Below are positions 10,741-21,154 of a stretch of DNA of 64,000 nt, one piece after another (the first letter of the stretch is position 1; each line of letters opens with the position of its first letter). Where the stretch lies: the NCBI GenBank assembly GCA_023055425.1, contig JALGPY010000002.1, forward strand, positions 155,383,345 through 155,447,344. The letters run 5' to 3'. The notes below the pieces were generated by a model that did not search any database, was not told where the DNA came from, and saw only the letters and a program-made list of their open reading frames with translations. The position numbers and the translations under genes are program-made. The DNA is from Linanthus parryae (lineage: Eukaryota; Streptophyta; Magnoliopsida; Ericales; Polemoniaceae).

Positions 10741-12183
10741 TTAGGGATAGTACTTCTTAAGCCATCGCATGTTGATCGGAGTGGGAGTCGTGGCAGTCCC
10801 ATGGAAACGTAGAATAGTGCAATAGCCTCTATCAAAGACCTCTTTGACTTCAAAGGGTCCTTCCCAGTTGGCATCGAATTTGGGTTGTGCTGCTTCGCGC
10901 ATGCACTGGTCTGATGCTCGTAGGACTAAATCTCCCACTGCGAAGTCTCGGTGTTGAACAGTCTTGTTGTAAGCTCGAGAGATTCTCTCCTTATACTTTG
11001 TATTTGCCCTTTTGTCTTGTTCACGCTTTTCCTCAAGCAGAATGAGGTCGAGATCGCGTTCATTATCATATAAGGCACTGAAGGCCAGCCTTGCAGAATT
11101 GACCTTAACCTCAGTAGGAACCACTACTTCAGCCCCATAGTAAAGTAGGAAAGGAGAAACCCCACTGGGAGTCCTTGGTGACGTGCAATAGGTCCACAAT
11201 GCCAACTTCAAGGAATCTGACCACTTATTGTGATCATCTGCGACCACCTTGCTTAAGATCCTTAACAATGTTTTGTTCGTGAATTCAGCTTGCCCATTTC
11301 CCTTTGGATAGTAAGGTGTTGAGCATACTTTCCTCACGTTATATTCCATCAGCTTTGAAGCTACTTGACGATTGACAAAGGGCGTCCCACTATCGGATAG
11401 GATCGTATTAGGAATCCCAAAACGATATATGATATTCTCTTGAATGAACTTGTCGATTGCCAATGCGTTTGTTGTCTTGAGTGGGACTTCTTCAACCCAT
11501 TAGGTAAACTGCTCTGTCCTAGTCAGGATGAACTGATTCCCGTGCGATGGAGGACGAATGGGACCAATGAAGTCCAAATACCAAGTGTGAAATGGTCAAG
11601 GAGTACCCAATACGTGCAGATCAACTGCATGGGCATGGACTAAATTTCCATGGAACTGACATTGCTGGCATCTTCTGACATTCGCACAGCAATCAACCTC
11701 CATAGTTGGCCACAAATAACCAACAGTCAAGAGCTGCTTGCATAACTTCGCGCCTCTTTGGTGTTCCACCTGATGACACTTTTCCATGACTTCTTGAATT
11801 TCTTGGCCATTCAAGCATCTGAGCAAGTTTCCCTCATGTCCCTTTTGCCATAGCAAGTTTTCCTTTAGCACGTACCGAGCTGAATTCCTCTTGAGTTTAT
11901 CAGCCTCCTTTTTATTGCTTGGAAGGATCTCAGCCTCCTTATTATTGATTTGCTTCCGCCAATCAACTTTATCATCGATCGCAGCCACTTCTAGAGAATC
12001 CTTTATTAATGCGCATTTCTCACAGTTGCTTTGCACAATCGCAGCATAGTATGACATTTGGGGCAAATGAACTCCATACCTCTGCGCCCTCCTATAGATA
12101 GAAACCTCGTTTTCTCCGCAAGAATTCTGGTAAATTTTCTCTAGTAGGGCTTGTCTTTCCTCTTCCGTGACACATCGCATCAA
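10741..12183 (-). pseudogene. Tat-1 integrase
   Basis: The N-terminal zinc-binding module is visible (HQVEHQRGAKL, then CQQCQ, around 11650-11780). The core follows: the first catalytic Asp in WYLDFIGPI near 11560, the second in SDSGTPF, and the Glu in GNGQAEF, completing the DD35E triad. The C-terminal part (VGDLVLR, WEGPFEV, LKKYYP) ends at the stop at 10741, the normal end of a Tat integrase. Stop codons at about 11503 and 11593 break the frame between the zinc module and the core. Its role would be joining element DNA to the host genome. Confidence 0.85.
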
Positions 12184-12297
12184 GATTCCTCCAGCCCCCT
12201 TGTATTAAAGTAGGATGTCATGTATACAGACCCCTTTTGTGGAAACCTAATTTTCTTTGCTTGTTCCTTCATACATCGCGTGCACGATAGGTTTCCT

Positions 12298-13017
12298 CTA
12301 GTCTTCCACTTCGAAAAAATCGTCCTCGCATAAGTCCCTTATCATAGAAGGAGTTGTTTTGACTTCTAAAGATATCTTGGCTAGAGACTTGTCTGAATTG
12401 ATCTTTGACCCTAAAGTAGCCAAGACATTTGCATGTTGATTGTCTGATCTAGGGGTGTGCTCATACTTGATGGATTCAAACCTTTTCACCAGGTTCTGCA
12501 CGATCGACCTATAGCTCAGCAAGTTTACTTCTTTCAGACCGTATTCACCCGAGGCTTGTTTAACAATCAGCTTGGAATCTCCAATCACTATCAAATTTTG
12601 CACTTCCAGGGCCTTGGCCGCGAGGAGGCCAGCAATCAAAGCCTCGTATTCAGCTTCGTTGTTTGTTACTGCAAAGGCAAGCTTATTTGACATCTGGATA
12701 ACTTCTCCATTGGTTTTGGTCAGGACGATTCCATTTCCTCCTCCAGCTCTTGTTGATGACCCATCGAAGTGTAATTTCCAGTACAGTGACTCCATCGCGT
12801 AGACGTCCAGCCCCTCGAGATCTCCTTCCACAATAGGCTCATAATTTTTATCAGGTAACTGTGCCAACAGATCCGCTACCGCTTGAGATTTGATAGCCTT
12901 TAGGCGCGCACATGTTATATCATACTGCAATACAGTCATGTACCACTTTTCCAATCTCCCATATAGAGCATAGTGTCCCAACAGGTGTCGAATGGGATCA
13001 CTTTTGGTCACGATCAC
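12298..13017 (-). pseudogene. Tat-1 second (archaeal-type) RNase H
   Basis: Residues HFDGSS, TNNEAEYEAL, IGDSKL and SDNQHANVLATL form an RNase H fold of the archaeal-like kind found in Tat elements in addition to the gypsy RNase H. The first Asp, the Glu and the second Asp of the active site are present; the last acidic position, normally Asp in an HADxLA motif, reads Asn (HANVLA). The segment lies between the RT-linked RNase H and the integrase as expected. Stops on both sides separate it from the flanking frames. Confidence 0.85.
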
Positions 13018-13035
13018 AACTTAATGCGAAGCGAA

Positions 13036-14364
13036 TTAAAGCTTTAACTTTCCTATGAAAAAGAACAAATAAAGGCAATGGCGTTCAATATCAGTGTACC
13101 TGGACTCGGCAGACTGTACCACACGTGAGATATAGTAGATGGGCCACTTCTGTCTATCAAATTCTTGAGCTAACAGTGCTCCAATGGACTTCTTTGTTGA
13201 AGTAAGGTACAAAAGCAGTGGAGATCCTAACTGAGGCGCGATCATGACCCGCAGAGATGTAAGCAGCTGCTTCAGCTTCTCGAACGCGACTTGGTGTTCT
13301 GCCGTCCAAGCATACGTTGCATTCTTCTTAAGTATATTTCCAAAACAGAATGTGACTTCTGATATTGCTGGTATGAACCTTTGCAGACAGGAAAGCTTTC
13401 CCAAGAACGTCTTCAACGCACTCTGAGTCTGAGGCACTGGCAGGCTAATAGTAGCTGAGACCTTCGCGGTATCAGCCTCAATCCCATGTCGATGGATTAC
13501 ACATCCCAAGAATTTCCCTGAGGTCACCCTGAATGCACATTTCATGGGGTTCATTTTTAGCTGGAACCTTCTACACCTCTCAAAAACCTTTCTCAAGTCC
13601 TTTAAATGATCCTCTTTCTGCCTAGACTTGATGACAAGATCATCCACGTAAAATTCCACTTCCCGATCCATCATGTCATGAAAGTGTGCCATCATCGCAC
13701 GTTGGTAGGTCGCGCCTGGATTCTTTAAACCAAATGGCATAACCGTGTAGTGGAACACTCACACAGGTGTGATGAAAGCTGTCTTTCTTGCATCTTCAGG
13801 GTCCACCTTGGTCTGATTGTAGCCACTGAATCCATCCATGAAACTGAACATCTGATGGCCAGCAGTAGAATCGATCTGCAGATCTATATTTGGCAGTGGA
13901 AAATCATCCTTTGGGAAGAAGCAGTTCATATCCCTGAAATCAGCACATACACGAAGGCTTCCATTATTCTTTAGCACAGGTACAATGTTGGCAAGCCAGG
14001 TGGGATGGTGATTAGGCTCAATGAACTTTGCATTCAGCAATTTCACTATTTCTTCCTTTATCTTGACAATGATCTCTGGACAAAAGTTTCGCGCACTCTC
14101 CTTGACTGGCTTCGACCCTGGAATAACATCCAGTCTATGCATAGTAACCTCTCTGTCCAAGCCTGGTATCTCATTGTAATCCCACACGAAAACGTCCTTG
14201 TATTCTTCCAGCAACTTTACCAATCCTCGCTCCTCCTCGACATTGAGATCCGCGCTGAGGAAGAAGGGTATTTTCTTCTCCTCTGTTGGACTCAAGAATA
14301 TTTCCTTCAGTTCTTGCTTCTGGGGTTTTGGACGATCTTCCGTGCATTCAAGAGCTTCCCTCAA
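13036..14364 (-). pseudogene. Tat-1 reverse transcriptase and gypsy RNase H
   Basis: RT motifs appear in order: RVCADFRDMN, DFPLPNID, FMDGFSGYNQ, MPFGLKNPGATYQ, then YVDDLVIKS (catalytic YVDD at about 13639-13650), then FLGCVIHRHGIE. The connection and gypsy RNase H follow (KCAFRVTSGKFLG to YYISRVVQSAESRYTDIE). A stop at 13759 separates the two halves and the frame ends at 13036. The enzyme would copy genomic RNA into DNA. The catalytic motifs look intact, so the damage is mostly nonsense changes. Confidence 0.88.
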
Positions 14365-14472
14365 CTCCTCCAGTTGTACTTTCTCCCTTTCATTGTCTGG
14401 AGCTTTTATCAGCTCGCATATTTTCTCAAGGACATCTTCGATGGGAGGGGTTGAAGATGACCCCGCGCACCT

Positions 14473-15150
14473 TCAAATACGATAGCACTTCTTCCCATTG
14501 GCATAGAAACTGGCCACCTCTTTACCTTCATGATTATGTTTGACGACCCTCTTCGGGGTGTAAACATTTTTCTTTTGGTAGACTATCTTTGGTACTTCCT
14601 TTTGTAGAGGCAGCTTCTCTTTCTGGGCTTCTCGCATCACCATTAATCCTTTTGTGGACTGGTCATTGATGTCCTCCCTCTTGTGCAAGGGATTTGGCTG
14701 AAAACGGTGATGGGGTTATTTCATCCGCATTTCTGTGAACCGAACCGCATCAGAAAAGTGCGCTTCATCCAAGTTAAAAGGGTTTACTGAGGCCGGTATT
14801 TGCACTACTCTGTCTTTCCAGATGGCCTTCATTACCTGGTGAGCCGTGGATGGTACATCGTCAAAGCATTGGATCCATGCTCGAACAATGATCATATGGT
14901 AGGTCGTATTGGCCTCTATGACATGAAACTTTGCAGAGCACTTGATTTGGCCAATATGGATTCCTAGGCAGATCCATTCAATAGTCATCCGCGAGTCGCT
15001 TCCAAAGCCCATCAGAGGCGATGGCCGCTTTACAATCTTGCTCTCCGAGATTCCTGCCAACTCAAGAGTACTGAGTGGTATCACATTCGCTGTAGCTCCT
15101 CCATCGAAAAAAGCTCTCTTGAACTCAACCCCATTGAATACTGTTGTCAC
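14473..15150 (-). pseudogene. Tat-1 aspartic protease region
   Basis: FFDGGATANVIPLSTLE near the start of the 15150-14716 frame corresponds to the DGGASxNVIP protease active-site region of Tat elements. The preceding hydrophobic-to-Phe change is minor. The linker to RT (14688-14473) is basic and not conserved. Protease would cut the gag-pol polyprotein. Stops at 14716 and 14473 disrupt the frame. Confidence 0.75.
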
Positions 15151-15449
15151 ATACAGTGGTCTTTGGTGGTTGGAATATGTTTATCTGATTGCACAAAGGT
15201 AATTTCCAAGCCAGTTGATCGCACGGCCCTGACGACTTCTCCATTAGAAACCAGCAATTCCTCTCCAAAATCCGCAGCCACCCTTAGGATAGCCTTGGTC
15301 ATTTCCTACCGGAACTTGCTTGAGAATCTCATTTCATCAAAGAACTTCTCGAACTTGTGGGAGCCTCTCATTCGTTCGACTTGAGAGTCTTCTGTATCTA
15401 GGGAGTAGTCTTCATCTTCGCGGATTTCAGCCAAAACTGGAATAGCTTC

Positions 15450-17063
15450 TTATGCGACCTCCTCATCATCGCAGATGGATATCATTGCTATCTTCTTTCC
15501 CTTAGGTTCTTGTTGTGAGTAAAAGGGCAGTAGATTGTTGCGCACATCCTTCGGCTCATCAATGATCAGCTGTCCTTCCTTGATTTTTCTATCCACTAGC
15601 CACCTCAACTTTCTGCATTCCTTGGTTGGGTTCCTGATCTGGCCGTGGCATTCACACCACCTTGGGTCTCGCAGTTGCTCTCCAGAGGTTTGTGCTCCAA
15701 TGCAGGAAAGACCCCATAATTCCTCCATCGCTTGCATAATTTTGTGGCCTCTGGGATCGAGCATGGAAGTGTAGGTGGCTCCTTTGGTGGTCCTCGAGGT
15801 TCTTTTTAAGCATAGACAAAGTTGACCTCATGATCGCCTCCTCGCATGTAGTTTATCCTCCCAATCCTGAAATTGGGGCATGTTGGCGCGCGATCGTTTG
15901 CGTACCTCTTCTTCTGCTTCTCAACCAATGGCTCGATGTTCCTGGTGCAGTCAAGCAACTTTGAAAAGGTAGGAATATTTAGATTGATTTTGTACTTGTC
16001 ACGCATGACCTGGAGACACATCTCTACGAGGCGACTTTCAGACACTTCATCGACGCACTCCAACCACCTGGTTCTGAACTTTTTGATGAATGCGACCCCC
16101 TCTTCATCGTGCTTCTGGTGCATACGGGAAAGATGTATAATCGTGACCTTTTCCTCGATCTGGAAGAACTTGGTGTAGAACTTCTTTACCATGTCTTCTA
16201 AGTTTTTGATAGGACCAGTCTTGAGGGTTCTATACCACTTGTATGTGACAGTCCCCGGGGATTTGGGAAATTCGCACATCAAGAGACGTGTGTCAGCTAC
16301 GTGTGGACCCATGAAATCAAAAAAACGCATGACATGTTCATGCTCATTTCCGCTGACCTCGTCGAACTTTTCCCACTTTGGTGCCTTGTATCCAGGAGGG
16401 TTAGGCATCAAGTAAATTTCTTTAGGAATTGGAGGTGCATTATCGACCTTGGGAATGATAGTCTGCGAAACACTTGTTCGTCAGGAAGTTATCCAAACGC
16501 TACTCTAAAGTTGTCACACTGGTAGGCGCGCCTCCTACAGAGGTAGATGATGGGGTTGCAGCAAGACCAGGGATGTAGGGCTTGGTGGGATCGTAGGGAG
16601 GTGGAGGTGCATAACTACCCTGGACCTCAGTCGCATATGATGGAAACACAGGCTATGGAGATGGTTTTCATGCAGGTGCGCGCTCCGGCTGATAACTGGG
16701 TACAAGGGGAGACTATGAGGATGACCTTGGTTGGGGCGCATGCCCATTAGGCAAGGATGCCTGGGGATTTGGTGGTGCAGATGTGTGCATCGGGGGTGCC
16801 ACAGTAGATCCAGGAGGAGCCAAGGCTCCATGTGTAGCAATTTGTAAAAGCCCTCCTAGAATAGCCCTGATTTGAGCTATCTCAGATTGAGCCTGCATAG
16901 CTCTTGCTTGGTTCTGAATGGTAGCGTTCAGCGCCTCCAAAGAATCATTGCTCTCAGTATTTGTCTGGGTTTTGGTGTTAGCGTTGAGGAGGGTCTCCTC
17001 TCTCTTGGTTTCTTTCCTTGAAGGGGACCGATCACCATCACGGGGGTTGGCTTCAAGAGACAT
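15450..17063 (-). pseudogene. Tat-1 gag
   Basis: The start at 17063 lies about 40 bp after the primer-binding site. The N-terminal part is polar and proline-rich (17063-16713). The capsid-like core at 16411-15806 shows a Retrotrans_gag pattern (WEKFDEVSGNEHEHVMRF; YKWYRTLKTG; FIKKFRTRW). At 15764-15450 a CxxH-type knuckle is visible (CECHGQIRNPTKECRKL), in the form typical of Tat gag. Frames change near 16500 and 15790, so the protein is broken. Confidence 0.8.
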
Positions 17064-17104
17064 GACTACCAGGTTGATTGATTGAAGCTTTGATGTTCGA
17101 TGTT

Positions 17105-17120
17105 CACGTCGGGTTCACCA
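17105..17120 (-). promoter_or_regulatory. Candidate primer-binding site, Tat-1
   Basis: On the - strand TGGTGAACCCGACGTG follows the LTR after about three bases. TGG is complementary to the universal CCA end of tRNA. I could not identify which tRNA matches the remaining bases. Confidence 0.6.
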
Positions 17121-17123
17121 AAA

Positions 17124-17758
17124 TGTGTACAAAGAAATCCTGGGAAGAGATCTTAGTGTACACCTCTAACAGGAGATAAGAACAAGAACACAGAGAGATT
17201 GAGGGATGGCATAGGGGAAAGAGTAAGCACTTGCCAACTGTTCTTGAGAGAGAGACAATATAACAAATTGGCTAAGAGATTCAAGAAGTTTCCATAGTAG
17301 GCTGACGTTCCTATATATAGTGGGGAAGTGACCGTTATGAGGGGTTAATGCGCCCATAAATGGCGGCTTAATGATAGCTTCGTAACGGCAAGTTCGACTG
17401 ATATATAGGGCACGTTACGCACTTATCCGCATAAGTAGGGGACTGTCATGAGATCGACCGCATTTATGGGATACATAGGAATTAAATCTCTCAGAAAGTT
17501 ACCAAGGGTCGCGCGCAAGCGTGGTTGTTGCTCTCGCGTGACGTTCCTTACTCTATCCTCCAAACCACTAAGTCCCTACAACTCCCATGTGGTTAGTATC
17601 GCGGGTGACCCTGTCTCACAGCCCCCATGTGGATAAGCTTGCATATAGAGATGATAGGGTGTATACGTAGTACCATTAGAGGTGCTCGATGGCTGCCACG
17701 TGGACGGTGGTTGATCTGCTCAAACTGTACTATCTACACTAAAATACGGGGTATTACA
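17124..17758 (-). repeat. Tat-1 5' LTR (about 635 bp)
   Basis: On the - strand it starts TGTAATACCCCG at 17758 and ends GTACACA at 17124, next to the primer-binding site. A TATA box (CTATATATAG, 17311-17320) lies in the correct orientation. Beyond 17758 the LINE-1 RT resumes. The start shares TGTAATACCCCGT with the unrelated LTR of TRG-1. The ORF at 17448-17636 lies inside this LTR and is not a gene. Confidence 0.8.
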
Positions 17759-18960
17759 CCCTATCTCCTTTTATTTTCTCTCTATGTGTTGAGGTTCTTT
17801 CGAGTTCCCTTTATATGGCTCACAGTTAGGGAGGGATCAAATGTATCCCCTACTCTAGATAGATGGCCATCACTCATTTACAATTTGCTGATGACACTCT
17901 TCTTTTCTTCCAACTCACTCCTTTGGTTGGCTCTAGTCTGAAAGCATTCTCGATGACTATAATAGAAAGTCAGGCCAATATATTAATATAAATAAGTCAA
18001 CCTTAGTATTTAGTCCAAACTGTACTCACCTTCATAGAGAAAAACTTTCATTAACTCTTGGCATCCAATAGAAAGACTGCATAAGAAAATATCTAGGTGT
18101 ATACCTTAACAATAAGGGTAATAATAAAGAAATCATCAAGGACTTTATTTCTAAAAATCAAAATAGGTGCTCGGGGTGGAGTGGACTCCTTTTAAAAAGG
18201 CTAGGAAGAAGCACTTTGATTAAATTTGGGGGATATAAATAAAAATGGAATTCACTAGTTGTCTTGGCGTTTTCTTTGTAATAAGACTAAAGAGGCAATT
18301 GGGTTTAAAAATTCTAGCTTGTTTTTAATAATGCTTTACTTGAAAAAATATTTGGAGAATTATCTATGCTCCCACCTCTTGTTCTATAATTACTTAACCT
18401 CTAAATATTGCAAAAGGAAACCCTTTCTTGCTGGTAAGCCTTCCCCTGCTGCTTCTTGTGCCTAGAAGTCTACCTGTAAAGGAAGACAAACTCTATTCTT
18501 GGGGCTCAGATGGAATATTGTAGATGGAAGTAAAGTTTGGATCAGATGAGGGGGTTGGATTGATTCGGTTCTAGCTGACTCCATCTCAGAGATTATGAAC
18601 TTTTCGGACCCTGCAACCAACATTAGTGAATTTCTCAACTCTTCCTCTCCGACTCATCTGATTGGAATGTTGACCTTCTCAATCAGCTCTTTCCTCAATG
18701 GATGGTTCGAAAGATTATGAACGCTGATAAAATAAGGAATAATGAGAAAGATAAGCCTTCTTAAAATTTCACTAGAAGCGGGGAATTTTCAATCAAATCA
18801 ACTTACTTTCTTCAAACACTGCATTACTTCCTTTCCTCTTTCAAACTCTAAACCAATTAACTTTAATCCAGTTTCTCTTTATTTTAAATGGAATAATCTT
18901 TGGTCCTCATGTCTCCCATACTACATTCCTTTCACTTATTTGGTGCATGCAGTTTCTCTT
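17759..18960 (+). pseudogene. LINE-1 fragment: RT and zf-RVT region
   Basis: The sequence begins in the RT motif that normally reads GCPLSPYLF, whose first residues are cut off by Tat-1. Catalytic FADD is present in LQFADDTLLFF (about 17880-17912). Further on come decayed thumb and zinc-domain fragments (GEFSIKSTYF near 18780). Many stops and shifts. The 5' half should lie left of the nested Tat-1/copia-A block, outside the window. The right end fades out near 18960 where copia-D gag begins on the other strand. Confidence 0.75.
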
Positions 18961-18967
18961 ATTCTTA

Positions 18968-19440
18968 CTAATTATGTTGCTTTTCTAGATAACTTCCTTC
19001 ATTGCACAAAGCAAGAATTCTTTCATAGTAAGTCCGAAATGTGTCTCCTTTTAATTGGTGCGCTTCTTCCTGTTGAGTCATCAGGGCTTCATGCATGTTC
19101 TCCTTGAAAAGGAAGATTCCTTCAAAGGTGGCGTCAAGGATATTCCAAGATTCTTTAGCTTTTCTGCAAGCTCTCAACATGTCATATTCGTTTACTTCCA
19201 AAGCAATTTTGATGAGATATACGACAACACTATTGGCTTTCAAGAGCTTCCTTTCTTCATCTTCGAGATCGATTTATCCACAAGCTCGTCGTTCACCTCA
19301 TTCTTAGGTCGCTAAGAACCTGAGAACACAACATCAACAAGAGCCCAGCCCCGACGCATTAAATAACCCTCTATCTGGTTTTTCCAACCTGCATAATCAA
19401 CCCCATCAAAGACGGGTCCACGACTTTCGGTGCTACAGAT
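18968..19440 (-). pseudogene. copia-D gag fragment (UBN2-type)
   Basis: On the - strand, PVFDGVDYAGWKNQIEGYL (about 19420-19360) and LLKANSVVVYLIKIAL with AKESWNILDATFEG (19240-19110) match the N-terminal half of copia gag (DUF4219/UBN2 type, as in SIRE-like elements). The frame is shifted once near 19315 and ends at 18968. Only gag survives; pol is absent on the left, where LINE-1 remnants lie. Confidence 0.75.
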
Positions 19441-21118
19441 GTATTTTCTCGAAAGTATGTAGATCTTTATGTTATTTAAATTAAATAAATAATAAAACTA
19501 AAGTAATGAGGCGCTTATACCAATTTAGAGTGGATATACAGTTGGTAGACGAAAAACAAGCACATGAGCACATATTTGTCTACTCTTAATATCTGTAAAT
19601 CGTGAGACAACGGAAGTCTACGTCGTAGAGCTAAATGGATCGGTATTTGCCCCAAATAATAGAAGAGATAATTGACATGAGAATAATATCTAATCTATTT
19701 TAATTAAGGACTCGAAAGATCACTTGTCGATGCAACAATGTGATGGTAAAGTAGATCAAATAATATGGTAGTTACATGAATTGTAAAGATGCACGACGCA
19801 CAATATTTTTACCGTGGGGAAACCTTCGCCATGTTCTCCGCTTCAAAATGAAAGTTAGGATAAAACCCCACCTGCTAGCACTAACCTGTTCTAGATAATT
19901 TTATAGCATAAAAATGTCTTATACAAGATATATAACGAGATACACACATATATGCTACTCACCATAATACATTTACCTTCCTAGCTTCAGCAATCTCTTT
20001 GGTAGCACACTGTGTCAATCCAAGTACTCCCTTGAATCTAGTTGGCAACTAACACACCAACTCACTCCTTGAGCTAGCGACATGAGGTAAAGGTGAACCA
20101 CTTGTCCAGACATTTATTACGGGAAATTTTCCACCATAGTTTTTCTAGTTAACAGCTCTATCCCCATAGTTTGTTAGTGAAGACCTCTATCACATGTAGA
20201 TATTGAAAAACAATAACATGCAAGGAATAGGAGACTCTACACAAGACTAAACAAATCATAAACATACAGGAAACGAATAAACAACCCCAGACAATGCTAA
20301 GATGAAACTCCAACCATCTCGTATATGAAGCACAAAATCAATAAACACTTCAGCAAAATACAGCTTCACAAATCTGGAACAAACAGACTCTAGGACGAAT
20401 ATGTGAGCGATCCTAGATTTGAAAAATAAAAATCTAAGAAAAAAATCAAGAGTTTAAGATTTATGAATGAAAAGAAATTATATGACAGATTCTATGCTCA
20501 GGTAGATCAAACAAGTGGAAGTTCTAGATTTGAACGAGAGAGACAATCTAGAACTTGAATGAATTAATCTAACCAGATGACACTAAAATATTAAATAAAT
20601 TTTGAATACCTGAAGTTGAAGCGCCACAAGAATACGTGTAACTGGCACTAAATTAGAACACCACAAGATAATTATCAACTCCTAGATGATAGAAAAATGA
20701 CACGGCTGACTCCTATAGGGTTTTCTCTCTCTAGGCCATGGGGAAGAGGCTGAAGAGGGGTGGCTTCACTCTGTGGCCGAACCCTACGGGGAGTAGTCTC
20801 TTTCTCTCACGCTGAAGAATGGAGACTCATAACTTTCTTGATTTTCTACAGAACCCTAGATCTCTATTTATACAATGAGAAAACTTATTTTTCAAGAAAA
20901 GAGAGTTATACAGAAAATCTTATATGAATATAGACTTTAAGAAATCAAATTAAAATCAATCTCTCAGCTAAATATAATTAAATCAATTAAAAATACTTTT
21001 ACCAAAAATACAGGATTAATATATAATATCCAATTATAAATAAAGAAATGTTACTTAAAAAGGAAATCTCTTAAATTTCAAAACCTCCAATTTAGAAAAA
21101 TAATAAGCTTCCAAAAGC
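19441..21118 (-). repeat. copia-D leader and probable 5' LTR part
   Basis: Upstream of the gag fragment on the - strand, TTGGTATAAGCGCC (19510-19523) resembles a decayed tRNA-Met primer-binding site (TTGGTATCAGAGCC). Beyond it there is no coding sequence, but a TATA box (TATAAATAGAG, about 20868-20878) is followed by a leader with CCCTATAGGAG, as in copia LTRs. LINE-2 starts at 21121, so the rest of the LTR may lie to the right of LINE-2, past 31935. I found no second copy, so the LTR boundaries are inferred. Confidence 0.45.
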
Positions 21119-21154
21119 TCTTTTTTTTAGATAAAGATGCTTTTATAGCTGCAA

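Larger units (their letters stand above)
7964..17758 (-). mobile_element. Tat-1: Ty3/gypsy Tat-lineage retrotransposon
   Basis: Read on the - strand: 5' LTR (17758-17124), primer-binding site, gag, protease, RT-RNase H, a second archaeal-type RNase H, integrase, tandem repeats, then an ORF in antisense orientation. The second RNase H and the antisense ORF downstream of pol are features known from the Tat lineage. The 3' LTR is not seen because copia-A interrupts the element at 7963 and the rest lies left of the window. Its right edge splits a LINE RT right at the conserved PLSPYLF region, so it inserted in LINE-1. Confidence 0.88.

Noticed and set aside
12457..14543. Several + strand ORFs of 60-150 codons
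   Set aside because: They lie opposite the RT, protease and RNase H of Tat-1, which show conserved motifs on the - strand.
16191..16840. ORFs on both strands opposite or beside the Tat-1 gag
   Set aside because: Shadow frames of the gag region without any domain of their own.
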